Shown here piece after piece: positions 55,233-63,325 of a stretch of DNA of 64,000 nt (the first letter of the stretch is position 1; each line of letters starts with the position of its first letter). This DNA comes from Bacillus sp. FSL K6-3431 (GTDB lineage Bacteria; Bacillota; Bacilli; Bacillales; Bacillaceae_C), in assembly GCF_038002605.1 (NCBI RefSeq), contig NZ_JBBOCT010000001.1, positions 2,542,001 through 2,606,000 of the forward strand, written 5' to 3'. The notes below the pieces were generated by a model, which was given only the letters and a program-made list of their open reading frames with translations, did not search any database and was not told the origin of the DNA. A program made the translations under genes and the position numbers.

Positions 55233-56201
55233 ATGAGCGAGGATATTTTTACAGAAAATTTGTTAATAAAAGTAGCTTGGTATTACTATAAAGAAAATTT
55301 AACTCAAAATGAAATAACTGAAATTTTGGGCTTGTCCCGAAACAAAGTTGTTCGCCTCTTAGAAAAAGCTCGTGCAGAAGGTATTGTTCAATTTCATATA
55401 AAAGGTCATGGAGCAAATTGTTTAGGTATTGAAAAAGATCTAAAATCCACTTTCTCACTTCCTAATGCATTTGTTGTACCATCCCCTGTAAACAAGAATG
55501 CGATAAGCGTCACTTTAGCAAAGGCGGCAGCACAATACTTACAAAATAATCTACAAAAATTCGATCTAGTCGGTTTCGGATGGGGAAAAGCAGTTTCAGA
55601 TACGATTGAACATCTTTCTATAGAAACTGATAGCGATTTATCGGCAGTTACGTTGACCGGAGGTGTAAATTACTATTTTCCCAATAGCAATTCAGGTAAC
55701 AGTGGAATTGGGAAATTTCAAAAAATCCATGTCATTCCCACTCCTTTTTTAGCATCAACCGAGGAAATGGCAAATAAGTTTTTAAATGAACCTTCCGTTA
55801 GAGAAATTCTGGATCTTGCAATGCTATCTAAATTTATCGTAATAGGAATCGGTGGAATAACTCCAGATGCAACGATCGTTCTTGAAGAAAAGATGACTAT
55901 AAACGAACTTACTTCTATTAAACAAAAAAACGCAGTCGGAGATATTTTAGGGCAGTTCTTTAATAAGGATGGAGAAATACTGAATTTACCTCACCACTCA
56001 AGATTAATAGGTACAAAGCTCTCTACTTTAAAGCATTTGGAGAATGTAATTGCTGTAGCCGGAGGTGAAAAAAAGATAGAAGCTATTTATGGAGCATTAA
56101 AAGGAAACTATTTACACACATTGATAACAGACGAACTGACAGCTGCTTCATTACTAAAAATGGAGGTGGGACATAATAATGAATTATATCCTAGCATTTG
56201 A
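55233..56201 (+). CDS. lsrR: SorC/DeoR-family regulator of AI-2 genes (LsrR)
   Basis: 322 residues, close to E. coli LsrR (317). The N-terminal HTH has YYKENLTQNEITEILGLSRN and KVVRLLEKARAEGIVQF (residues 16-57). The C-terminal sugar-phosphate-binding domain has GFGWGKAVSDTIEHL and VGDILGQFFNKDGEIL, plus VIGIGGITPDATI. LsrR represses the lsr genes until phospho-AI-2 binds. AAAGGTGG precedes the ATG. The end overlaps lsrK by 23 nt. Divergent from the importer genes, as expected for a regulator acting in both directions. Confidence 0.92.
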   Translation: MSEDIFTENLLIKVAWYYYKENLTQNEITEILGLSRNKVVRLLEKARAEGIVQFHIKGHGANCLGIEKDLKSTFSLPNAFVVPSPVNKNAISVTLAKAAAQYLQNNLQKFDLVGFGWGKAVSDTIEHLSIETDSDLSAVTLTGGVNYYFPNSNSGNSGIGKFQKIHVIPTPFLASTEEMANKFLNEPSVREILDLAMLSKFIVIGIGGITPDATIVLEEKMTINELTSIKQKNAVGDILGQFFNKDGEILNLPHHSRLIGTKLSTLKHLENVIAVAGGEKKIEAIYGALKGNYLHTLITDELTAASLLKMEVGHNNELYPSI

Positions 56202-57738
56202 TGCAGGTACCGGTAGTGTTAGAGCAGTACTTTTTGACACCACCGGTAACCAAGTTGGCGTCAAACAAGTTGAATGGAGTCATTTGGCGGATAAAAATTA
56301 CGCAGGATCCATGGATTTTGACTACAATAAAAACTGGGATATCATCGTAAACTGCATAACATCCCTTTTATTTGAAACCAAAGTCGATCCTAATAATATT
56401 AAAGCAGTTAGTGCTACAAGCATGCGCGAAGGATTCGTTTTATATGATACAGATGGAAATGAGATATGGGCATGTGCAAATGTGGATGCCAGGGCTTCTG
56501 CTGAAGTCAAATATCTTAAATCTTTAAATGCAGATCTCGAACAACAAATATATAATATCTCTGGGCAAACATTCGCACTTGGCGCTCTGCCTCGACTTTT
56601 ATGGTTAAAAAATTTTAAACCAGACTTGTATAAAAAAGCAGCATCAATATCGATGATTAACGATTGGATTTTGTATAAATTATCAGGTCAACTAAAGGTT
56701 GATCCATCAAACGGATGTACGACTGGTATTTTTGATTTAAAGAAAAGAAACTGGACTTCAGCTACAACGGACTTATGCGGAATTAAGAGTGGTCTTTTTC
56801 CTAAAGTACAGGAAGCTGGAACAATCATTGGCTCCATCACAATTGACAGCGCTATCATAACTGGACTTTCACCGAATACAGTTGTTGTTTCTGGAGGTGG
56901 AGATGCTCAAATGGCTTCCGTTGGAGTCGGAGCTGTGGAAAATCATCAAACTGTTATTTCAGGTGGTTCATTCTGGCAACAGGAAGTAAATATCAACTCA
57001 CCCATCACAGACCCAAAGGGCCGGATTCGTGTTAACTGCCATGCTGTCCCAAATCTTTGGCAAATAGAAACGATTGCCTTTTTCCCTGGTCTTGTCATGA
57101 GATGGTTTCGCGATGCTTTCTGCGAAAGCGAAAAAGAAGAAGCCATTTTAACCGGACGAGATGCCTATGAAATTCTAGAAGAAAAAGCTGTAGATGTCCC
57201 TATTGGTTCCAACGGAATTATGCCTATATTTTCAGACGTTATGAATTATATTTCATGGCGACACGCTTCCCCATCCTTTATCAACCTTAGTCTAGACCCT
57301 CAGCTATCAGGCAAGAAGCAAATGTTCAAATCACTCCAAGAAAATGCAGCATTGATCACCTTAGGTAATTTACAACTCATTCAAGAAGCCATAGACTTTT
57401 TTCCAACAGAGGTCATTTTTGCGGGCGGCGCCTCTAAAGGAAAACTTTGGTGTCAGACATTGGCAGATGTGCTCGGCGTACCTGTGAAAGTACCCGTGGT
57501 GAAAGAGGCTGCCGCCTTAGGCACAGCATTATTCGCTGGAATCGGGGCAGGTTTGTATTCCAATATACATGAGGCCGTACATTCAGTCGTTCAATGGGAG
57601 CACACTTATTTCCCAAACATAGCCAATCACGAGCAGTACCTTCATATTTATAAGAACTGGCGAAAATTATACAACGAGCAATTGCGCTTAGCGGATAATG
57701 GCATGACAACCCATATGTGGAAGGCTCCAGGCTTATAA
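56179..57738 (+). CDS. lsrK: Autoinducer-2 kinase (LsrK)
   Basis: 519 residues, an FGGY carbohydrate kinase. The N-terminal phosphate-binding segment is LAFDAGTGSVRAVLFDTTGN. Landmarks include SATSMREGFVLYD, VSGGGDAQMASVGVGAVE and the C-terminal FAGGASKGKLWCQTLADVLG adenosine-binding segment. It phosphorylates imported AI-2 (DPD), trapping it and producing the inducer of LsrR. Length and order after lsrR fit LsrK. The start lies inside lsrR behind GGAGGTGGG. The cupin gene starts 23 nt after its stop. Confidence 0.93.
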   Translation: MNYILAFDAGTGSVRAVLFDTTGNQVGVKQVEWSHLADKNYAGSMDFDYNKNWDIIVNCITSLLFETKVDPNNIKAVSATSMREGFVLYDTDGNEIWACANVDARASAEVKYLKSLNADLEQQIYNISGQTFALGALPRLLWLKNFKPDLYKKAASISMINDWILYKLSGQLKVDPSNGCTTGIFDLKKRNWTSATTDLCGIKSGLFPKVQEAGTIIGSITIDSAIITGLSPNTVVVSGGGDAQMASVGVGAVENHQTVISGGSFWQQEVNINSPITDPKGRIRVNCHAVPNLWQIETIAFFPGLVMRWFRDAFCESEKEEAILTGRDAYEILEEKAVDVPIGSNGIMPIFSDVMNYISWRHASPSFINLSLDPQLSGKKQMFKSLQENAALITLGNLQLIQEAIDFFPTEVIFAGGASKGKLWCQTLADVLGVPVKVPVVKEAAALGTALFAGIGAGLYSNIHEAVHSVVQWEHTYFPNIANHEQYLHIYKNWRKLYNEQLRLADNGMTTHMWKAPGL

Positions 57739-57761
57739 AAAATTTGAAGGGAGGTGAATGT

Positions 57762-58136
57762 ATGAAGAAAGTGAATGAACTGGACTTCGAATATCGTTTT
57801 GGTGATAACGGACCTAAATATTTAACAAAAGGACCAAATGTCGATATTGGTGTTGTTGTGCTAAAGCCTGGTCAAGACTTCCCAAACCACTATCATACAA
57901 CATGCGAAGAAGCTTTTTATATTTTAGAAGGTTCGATAGATTTCTATATTAATAAGAAGAGATATCCCGCTAAACAAGGTGATATGATTCAATGCAGTCC
58001 TGGTGATACGCACTATCTTATCAATAATTCGACCGAGAACTTTAAAGCTGTTTTCATTAAATCACCACATATCTCTGAAAATGACTCTGTTGTTATTGAT
58101 AAACCTATTATTGAAAAAGGGGTGGACGCACAATGA
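57762..58136 (+). CDS. Single-domain cupin protein in the lsr operon
   Basis: 124 residues from ATG 57762, decided by GGGAGGTGA upstream; a longer frame overlapping lsrK is unlikely. The cupin motif 1 is PNHYHTTCEEAFYILEGSID (a G-x5-HxH-x3,4-E-x6-G type), and motif 2 is GDMIQCSPGDTHYLINNS. Histidines and glutamate form a metal site. Such small cupins isomerise, bind or oxidise sugars and their phosphates. Classical lsr operons carry LsrG, a small isomerase of phospho-DPD, at this step. No LsrG-like gene is here, so this cupin may take that role (inference). It overlaps lsrF by 4 nt. Confidence 0.85.
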   Translation: MKKVNELDFEYRFGDNGPKYLTKGPNVDIGVVVLKPGQDFPNHYHTTCEEAFYILEGSIDFYINKKRYPAKQGDMIQCSPGDTHYLINNSTENFKAVFIKSPHISENDSVVIDKPIIEKGVDAQ

Positions 58137-58924
58137 GTTGGGGATTTAAAAATCGTCTGAATAAAATTTTGCCAAACGGCAGAGCCGTCATGCTAGCTAT
58201 TGATCATGGTTACTTCTTAGGACCTATTACTGGACTAGAAAAACCAGGTGAAACAGTAAAAGAATTATTGCCATATACGGATTCACTCTATTTAACAAGA
58301 GGAACATTGGCTGCTGCTATTCCTGAAGACACTGAACTTCCAATGGTACTTCGCGTATCAGGAGGACCCACAGTTGTCGGAAACGATTTAGCGAATGAGA
58401 CAATTGTAACTTCCGTTAAAGAGGCCATCAAACATAATGTCGTAGGTGTAGGTGTTTCAGTTTTCGTTGGCTCTGCATATGAAACCCAAACGATCACAAA
58501 TTTAGCCCATGTTGTCACTGAAGCACACGACTATGGCCTTCCTGTTTTAGGTATTACAGCCGTTGGTAAGGAACTCGATAAACGAGATGCACGTTTTTTG
58601 GCTCTCGCTTCACGAGTGGTCGCTGAAATGGGGGCAGATATCGTCAAAACTTATTATTGCGATGACTTTGAAAAAGTAACGAGTACATGTCCAGTTCCTA
58701 TTGTCATTGCAGGCGGGCCAAAATTTGATACCATTCGCGAAGCATTGGAAATCACTCATCATGCGATGGAACAAGGCGCAGCAGGCGTTGACATGGGACG
58801 AAATATTTGGCAATCTTCCCAACCTACAGCAATGATTAAAGCCATACATTCCATCGTTAAAAAAAATTACTCAGTAAATGAAGCAGTTGAATTATACGAA
58901 TCTACGGCACAGGTGAAAGCTTAA
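58133..58924 (+). CDS. lsrF: 3-hydroxy-5-phosphonooxypentane-2,4-dione thiolase (LsrF)
   Basis: 263 residues of the DeoC/LsrF class I aldolase family. Landmarks are MLAIDHGYFLGPITGLEKPG, the Schiff-base lysine in ADIVKTYYCDDFEKV, and the phosphate-binding IVIAGGPKFDT and GAAGVDMGRNIWQS. In E. coli LsrF transfers an acetyl group of the phospho-AI-2 product to CoA, ending the pathway. The ATG overlaps the cupin stop by 4 nt (ATGA). It is somewhat shorter than E. coli LsrF (291), lacking part of the N-terminal extension. Confidence 0.92.
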   Translation: MSWGFKNRLNKILPNGRAVMLAIDHGYFLGPITGLEKPGETVKELLPYTDSLYLTRGTLAAAIPEDTELPMVLRVSGGPTVVGNDLANETIVTSVKEAIKHNVVGVGVSVFVGSAYETQTITNLAHVVTEAHDYGLPVLGITAVGKELDKRDARFLALASRVVAEMGADIVKTYYCDDFEKVTSTCPVPIVIAGGPKFDTIREALEITHHAMEQGAAGVDMGRNIWQSSQPTAMIKAIHSIVKKNYSVNEAVELYESTAQVKA

Positions 58925-58948
58925 ATCAACAAATTAGGGAGGTAATAA

Positions 58949-59459
58949 ATGGGCAAAAGTAGCATTTCTATTAGCTAATGTCTTTGAAGACTCTGAAATG
59001 AAAAACCCTTATGTAGAAATAAAAAAAGCAGGACATGAAACCTTTATTATCGGTGTTGAAAAAGGCATGCAATGCACAGGGAAACAAGAAACCGTCTCCT
59101 ATCAAACCGACATTTCCGCATCAGAAGCGAATGCTAATGATTTTGACGCCATCATTATTCCAGGTGGTAGCGCTCCAGAAACATTACGCGTTAACGAAGA
59201 GATAATTAGATTAGTAAAGGATATTCATAATCAATCTAAGCTCATTGCAGGAATATGCCATGGACCTCAAGTCATGATTAGCGCGGACATTCTAAAAGAA
59301 CAAACCGTTACTAGCTATATCGGTATCCGTGATGATGTTAAAAATGCAGGTGCCACATTTGTTGATGAAGAAGTAGTCGTTAGCAACAATATCATTACAT
59401 CAAGAACGCCAAAAGATGAACCAGTATTTATTAGAGAAATACTAGCAAATTTAAAATAA
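58949..59459 (+). pseudogene. DJ-1/PfpI-family protein with 5' frameshift
   Basis: GGGAGGT (58938-58944) precedes ATG 58949, whose frame reads MGK and then, after one surplus A in the AAAA run 58955-58958, would continue VAFLLANVFEDSEMKNPYVE. Without correction the ATG frame stops at codon 10. The body from 58998 is intact: IIIPGGSAPETLRV, the nucleophile elbow AGICHGPQVMI (reactive Cys), then SRTPKDEPVF at the end. The family includes deglycases, glyoxalases and peptidases. An intact protein would have about 169 residues. It may be a real loss, a recoded gene, restart at ATG 58998, or a sequencing error. It is the last gene of the lsrRK operon. Confidence 0.75.
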
Positions 59460-59477
59460 ACTTTTAAATCTAAATAG

Positions 59478-59526
59478 AAAAAGCCGTGTAGAAGTCAATC
59501 CGCATTGAATTCTACACGGCTTTTTT
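59478..59526 (+). terminator. Terminator of the lsrRK-cupin-lsrF operon
   Basis: AAAAAGCCGTGTAGAA (from 59478) pairs with TTCTACACGGCTTTTTT (to 59526): a 16-bp stem with a T run. Confidence 0.93.
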
Positions 59527-59684
59527 CAGTTATCCATACATTACCTTTTTTTACTCACTTCTCAGTATAACTCAATTCCTTCGAAACGCTTTGAATCGTA
59601 GCCAAAAGAGCTTTTTCATTATATTGGTACAGGGATACCGACAAAAAAGTAATTGAGAAAAGTCGAACCTTTCTATGAACAATT

Positions 59685-59732
59685 AAAAAGCTCAGTAATA
59701 TCAAGGGGAATCCTGATATTACTAAGCCTTTT
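59685..59732 (-). terminator. Strong terminator after tRNA-Gln
   Basis: On the minus strand AAAAGGCTTAGTAATATCA pairs with TGATATTACTGAGCTTTTT, leaving a T-rich end. It is about 38 nt downstream of the tRNA 3' end, with nothing else between. Confidence 0.88.
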
Positions 59733-59769
59733 GCAGTCTTAATAAAAAGTGACGAAAAATGAAATTAAA

Positions 59770-59840
59770 CTGGACTAGCTGGATTCGAACCAACGATAAA
59801 GGAGTCAAAGTCCATTGCCTTACCACTTGGCTATAGTCCA
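59770..59840 (-). tRNA. tRNA-Gln (anticodon UUG), slightly irregular
   Basis: 71 nt. Acceptor stem TGGACTA/TAGTCCA is perfect, discriminator G, D arm GCCAAGTGGTAAGGC, anticodon loop CTTTGAC with TTG, T arm GTTGGTTCGAATCCAGC. No encoded CCA. The anticodon stem ATGGA/TCCTT has a T-T mismatch at its second pair, and the variable loop is only 4 nt (TATC); both differ from the usual Bacillus tRNA-Gln. It may be an extra, specialised or decaying copy. It lies 30 nt downstream of the glutamine-rich gene on the same strand. Confidence 0.9.
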
Positions 59841-59847
59841 ATAAAGA

Positions 59848-59864
59848 TCCCCTTTAACAGGGGA
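59848..59864 (-). terminator. Weak hairpin between the Q-rich gene and tRNA-Gln
   Basis: TCCCC/GGGGA, 5-bp stem and 7-nt loop, followed on the minus strand by TCTTTATT. A weak terminator at best, so readthrough into the tRNA is plausible. It might also be a processing signal. Confidence 0.4.
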
Positions 59865-59870
59865 AATATA

Positions 59871-60164
59871 TTACTGTAAACGATTCTGTTGATTTTGTTG
59901 TTGGTTTGAAGCCTGTTGGCTTTGCTGTAAAGATTGTTGTGCTTGTTGTAATTGCTGTTGGGCTTGTTGTAACTCTTGATTCTGTTGAGCTGTAGCTTGT
60001 CCTTGACCTTGAATTGCTTGTAGTTGTTGTTGGGCTTGTTGTAATTGTTGTTGTGCTTGTTGCAGTTGTTGTGGATTAGCATTTGATTGGGCCTGCTGTA
60101 CAGCCTGTTGTGCAGCGGCAATTGCTTGCTGATATTGTTGTTGATTCTGATTACCTTGTGTCAT
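59871..60164 (-). CDS. Glutamine-rich repetitive small protein (50 of 97 residues Gln)
   Basis: 97 residues. It starts MTQGNQNQQQYQQAIAAAQQ, and the body repeats QQAQQQLQQAQQ-type heptad-like units, ending QQNRLQ. It contains 50 Gln, 39 as CAA and 11 as CAG, plus Ala, Leu and Asn and almost no charge. The pattern predicts a long amphipathic helix or low-complexity filament. AGGGGTGA precedes the ATG. No family is recognised beyond low complexity. Gln-rich small proteins of spore formers include gamma-type small acid-soluble proteins and transglutaminase substrates, so a spore-coat or storage role is possible (speculation). The tRNA for CAA codons follows 30 nt downstream. Confidence 0.8.
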   Translation of the reverse strand: MTQGNQNQQQYQQAIAAAQQAVQQAQSNANPQQLQQAQQQLQQAQQQLQAIQGQGQATAQQNQELQQAQQQLQQAQQSLQQSQQASNQQQNQQNRLQ

Positions 60165-60843
60165 TATAAATCACCCCTGAACGAATTTTTGTCGAATGTA
60201 AATATCAACACAGCTTATTATGTATGAAACTTTCAATAATATTCATATCCTAATACAAATTTTTAAAAGGGGCATTTCAAGGATCAAAGACAAAAAAACG
60301 GTTCAGCAATAAGAATACGACCGATTGAATAGATAAACTCTAGAATCGCAAATTAAGAATAAGTATTTAACAATAACCAAGTTATTCTTATTAAAAACCT
60401 TTGAATCTAACCAAAGAATTTACCGCTCTACTTGCGATAAATTTTTATCCTTTCTCACTGAACATTTATAGACAGCAAGTGCTGCTACTTCTAAGTTAAT
60501 TTTAAATATTAATGTCAATATACTTTTTATACATACAAATAAACAATGGATCATCTTTTATCCGATCCATTCTATGATCTACAGTTTCGTTGGGATATAA
60601 TAAAATGTATGATTTTCAGGATATCAATTACTGGGTTCTTTAGAATAATCCCCCTTCCTCCTAGATTTTTTCGCCACACAAAATGAATGCCCAAAAACTT
60701 AGCTATTGGTCACCCTCATTCTCAATTTGATTATCTTTAAATATCCTACCTATTAGCCCCTCAATCCTCAACCATTAATTGTGATACTTAATCTATATTC
60801 TAATGTTTTTTAAAAAACTATAATTTACTCATTAAAAAAATAG
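60165..60843. other. Long non-coding gap
   Basis: 679 bp, very AT-rich. It includes the Q-rich gene promoter region (CATACATAATA at about 60215-60225 on the minus strand loosely recalls a sporulation sigma -10) and a hairpin ATGGATC/GATCCAT near 60548-60570 that may end mgtC transcription. No gene or RNA is recognised. Confidence 0.4.
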
Positions 60844-61350
60844 CTAACAATCAATATCTATGTCATAATCTTTGTTAACATCAGGTATTTTATTTTTCTC
60901 AAGCAATCTTCCCATGCTCGCTGTAAATAAAGATACTATGACAGCGCATGCAACTATAGCGTAAAATCCTGCTCCAATACCTATTCCTACCCCTCCCGCA
61001 AATAAAATCATTGCAGCTGATGTAAGTCCTTTTACTTTCAACCCGTCTTTTAAGATCATACCCGCTCCCAAAAAGCCTAAGCCAGAAACTATTTGTGCAG
61101 CCAATCTCATTGGATCCATCATTTTACCACTGTTAGCTGCACTAAATACTTCTGCACTTTCTATAGAGATTAGCGTGATAAGTGTACAAGCAACGCAAAC
61201 ATACGTATACGTTTTTATTCCCGCGGGTTTACTTTTAAATGACCTATCCATTCCTATTAAAAAACCAAGTAGTGCACTAATTGAAATACGTAAAAACATT
61301 TCACCGTAACCAGCAATATGATTTTCATATAGTGATAAAAAGATTTGCAA
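60844..61350 (-). CDS. MgtC/SapB-family membrane protein
   Basis: 168 residues from TTG 61350, decided by AAAGGAG at 8-nt spacing; a TTG nine codons upstream lacks an RBS. Four to five membrane helices are predicted. Family landmarks are ALLGFLIGMDRSFKSKPAG, AQIVSGLGFLGAGMILKDG, VKGLTSAAMILFAGGVGIGI and GAGFYAIV. MgtC-type proteins modulate membrane potential, ATP synthase or phosphate/magnesium homeostasis. The protein ends after the membrane domain with a short acidic tail (NKDYDIDIDC), lacking the ACT-like domain of Salmonella MgtC. Single gene. Confidence 0.88.
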   Translation of the reverse strand: MQIFLSLYENHIAGYGEMFLRISISALLGFLIGMDRSFKSKPAGIKTYTYVCVACTLITLISIESAEVFSAANSGKMMDPMRLAAQIVSGLGFLGAGMILKDGLKVKGLTSAAMILFAGGVGIGIGAGFYAIVACAVIVSLFTASMGRLLEKNKIPDVNKDYDIDIDC

Positions 61351-61488
61351 ATTAAAGACTCCTTTCCTCGCTTTCAAAACCTAGCTTTTTTCTAACTAAT
61401 AATTGTGATAAAATGTTAATTATAGTTTTATGAATCATCTGAATAATGATATTAAAAATAACTTATAGCTAACGAGGGAGTACAAACA

Positions 61489-62055
61489 ATGGTAAATATT
61501 GTAGATATGGTAGATTCTCTTATTATCCCTTCTGTACAAAATGAAACTGATCTTGAAAAAGCTATTCAAAGTAAAAGTAGTATTGTTTTTATTCTGACTG
61601 GAAATTTAATTAATATGGAAAGTTATTTAAATCAACTCAAAAAGGCGAATAAATATACATACATTCATATGGATTTCATTGAGGGTCTGTCCAATACGAA
61701 AAGTGCTATTAAATATATTGCTAATGTCTGGAAACCTACTGGTATTATTACTACCAAAGCATCTATGATTAAGTATGCTAAAGCAGAAAAACTGAAAACA
61801 ATCCAAAGGATCTTTCTAATCGATCATAGTGCTGTGTTAAAAGGTATTGAGTCCTCAAAAGCATGCAGCCCAGATGCTGTCGAAGTTCTCCCAGGATTAA
61901 TGCCTACTGTCATTGATCAACTATCTCAAAAATTGGAGTTACCAATTATTGTAGGCGGTCTCATTAGTAATAAACAAGATATATTATCTGCAATCCAGGC
62001 AGGTGCTTTAGCAGTTTCCTCAGGAAGTCCTGAATTGTGGAGTTTAGAACTATGA
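61489..62055 (+). CDS. glpP: Glycerol-3-phosphate-responsive antiterminator (GlpP)
   Basis: 188 residues, the normal GlpP length. Landmarks: SLIIPSVQNETDLEKAIQSK at the start, VFILTGNLINMESYLNQLKK, YIHMDFIEGLSNTKSAIKYI, GIITTKASMIKYAK, and the C-terminal LPIIVGGLISNKQDILSAIQ and GALAVSSGSPELWSL, which bind glycerol 3-phosphate in a TIM-barrel fold. In B. subtilis GlpP binds leader mRNA of glp genes and prevents termination. The glycerophosphodiesterase gene at the window end makes the same ligand. AACGAGGGAG precedes the ATG. No glpFK gene follows within the window. Confidence 0.93.
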   Translation: MVNIVDMVDSLIIPSVQNETDLEKAIQSKSSIVFILTGNLINMESYLNQLKKANKYTYIHMDFIEGLSNTKSAIKYIANVWKPTGIITTKASMIKYAKAEKLKTIQRIFLIDHSAVLKGIESSKACSPDAVEVLPGLMPTVIDQLSQKLELPIIVGGLISNKQDILSAIQAGALAVSSGSPELWSLEL

Positions 62056-62447
62056 CTAATCCCTATTAAACCTATTTTTCCACTATCGATATTTCAAATA
62101 ACGATGAGGATTAGTTTTGGAGTAATTAATATGTCTTGTCCATTAATTGCTCTTTCTACATTTCGTTATAATAGACTCTCAAAACCCTTTATTCTATATT
62201 ATATTAGTGTTATTCCTCTCTTATGTTCCAGTTATTAACTCTTTCTCGAGATTGATGTGCATCCTCTATCGAATTCATTTCATAATTAATATAATAAGAG
62301 TTTTCCTTCCATTTCGAAATAACAAAGTCTAAGGGTATGGTGCCCCTACAACCTTATTTCCCGTCTCTCTTAATCGTTTATTGTTTCAACTGCCCCTTCA
62401 ATTAGTTCATCATCTAATAACCGTACCATCTAGATAAAATATGAGTC
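62056..62447. other. Non-coding gap after glpP
   Basis: 392 bp, AT-rich. A frame at 62147-62332 has no RBS and no family match. No antiterminator-type leader was recognised. Confidence 0.4.
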
Positions 62448-63203
62448 TTATCGTTCTCTGTACTCCTCTTCGAAAATATAGCGGCAAATTGCTTTTGCTA
62501 CACCATCTTGCTCGTTCGTATCTGTCATACAATTCGCTCTTCCTTTAAGCTCTACTTCCGCGTTTCCCATTGCCACGCCAAGTCCAACCGCTTCAATTAA
62601 CTTTAAATCATTGTAACTATCTCCAATAGCAATCACTTGATCCATATCAATTCCTAGGAAGTCACATATTTGTCTAACTCCGTAAGCTTTGGTCATTCCT
62701 TCAAATGTAATCTCTACGTTTGAAGGACTAGATTGAGTTACTTCGATCTTTTCCCACTTTTCTATTATTCCTTTTATATCAGAAATGACGGCTATACTAT
62801 CATTTCTGATACCAAACTTGATCCACTTTTTTTCAAACATTTCCTCTGTCCAATCAGATTTCCTTATTAAAGATTCGATATTATAACCCCAAAACCACGA
62901 GTTTGTTTCGTACGCGATTTGATGTAATAGCTCAATACTTTTACGATCCATTATATGTCTTTCCATTAATAATCCAGGTGATTGCCAAATTTCTGCACCA
63001 TTAAGCAATACAAGCGGAGTTGTTAAACCTAATTCCAAACGAAAATTCTCTATATTTTGATGTCCTCTTCCTGTCGCAAAAGTTACAATAATACCTTTTT
63101 GCATGGCTCTTTTTATCCAAAGTTTTGTCGCTTCTGATATTTTCTTATTATCCAACAGAGTTGTACCATCTAAATCAAGTGCCAATAAACGATATTTAGA
63201 CAA
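62448..63203 (-). CDS. Cof-type HAD-IIB sugar phosphatase
   Basis: 251 residues from TTG 63203, with AAGGGG upstream at 8-nt spacing. The nucleophile motif is LDLDGTTLLD, motif II ATGRG, a C2B cap covers about 85-185, motif III is the Lys in MTKAYGVRQIC, and motif IV is GDSYNDLKLIEAVGLGVAMG. Cof-type enzymes dephosphorylate sugar phosphates, flavin or pyridoxal phosphates. Substrate unknown. It is the gene after the glycerophosphodiesterase, from which a terminator separates it. Confidence 0.9.
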   Translation of the reverse strand: MSKYRLLALDLDGTTLLDNKKISEATKLWIKRAMQKGIIVTFATGRGHQNIENFRLELGLTTPLVLLNGAEIWQSPGLLMERHIMDRKSIELLHQIAYETNSWFWGYNIESLIRKSDWTEEMFEKKWIKFGIRNDSIAVISDIKGIIEKWEKIEVTQSSPSNVEITFEGMTKAYGVRQICDFLGIDMDQVIAIGDSYNDLKLIEAVGLGVAMGNAEVELKGRANCMTDTNEQDGVAKAICRYIFEEEYRER

Positions 63204-63244
63204 ACAATCCACCCCTTAATAAATATTACCTTACATAATATTAA

Positions 63245-63293
63245 AAATCCCAGCTATGAATAAACCTTTAAAGGTTACTCTTAGCTGGGATTT
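63245..63293. terminator. Terminator after the glycerophosphodiesterase gene
   Basis: AAATCCCAGCTA (63245-63256) pairs with TAGCTGGGATTT (63282-63293), with an inner AACCTTTAAAGGTT palindrome. T-rich on both sides. Confidence 0.88.
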
Positions 63294-63325
63294 CTCTTCT
63301 TCTCTTTCCCTTGCCTAGTTTACTT

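Noticed and set aside
57762..58136. Calling the cupin LsrG
   Set aside because: LsrG is a ferredoxin-like monooxygenase-fold protein; this sequence has clear cupin motifs, so only a possible functional replacement is proposed.
59831..60121. Second, Asn/Lys-rich frame over the glutamine-rich gene
   Set aside because: It is the same CAA-rich DNA read in another frame, runs into the tRNA and lacks an RBS.
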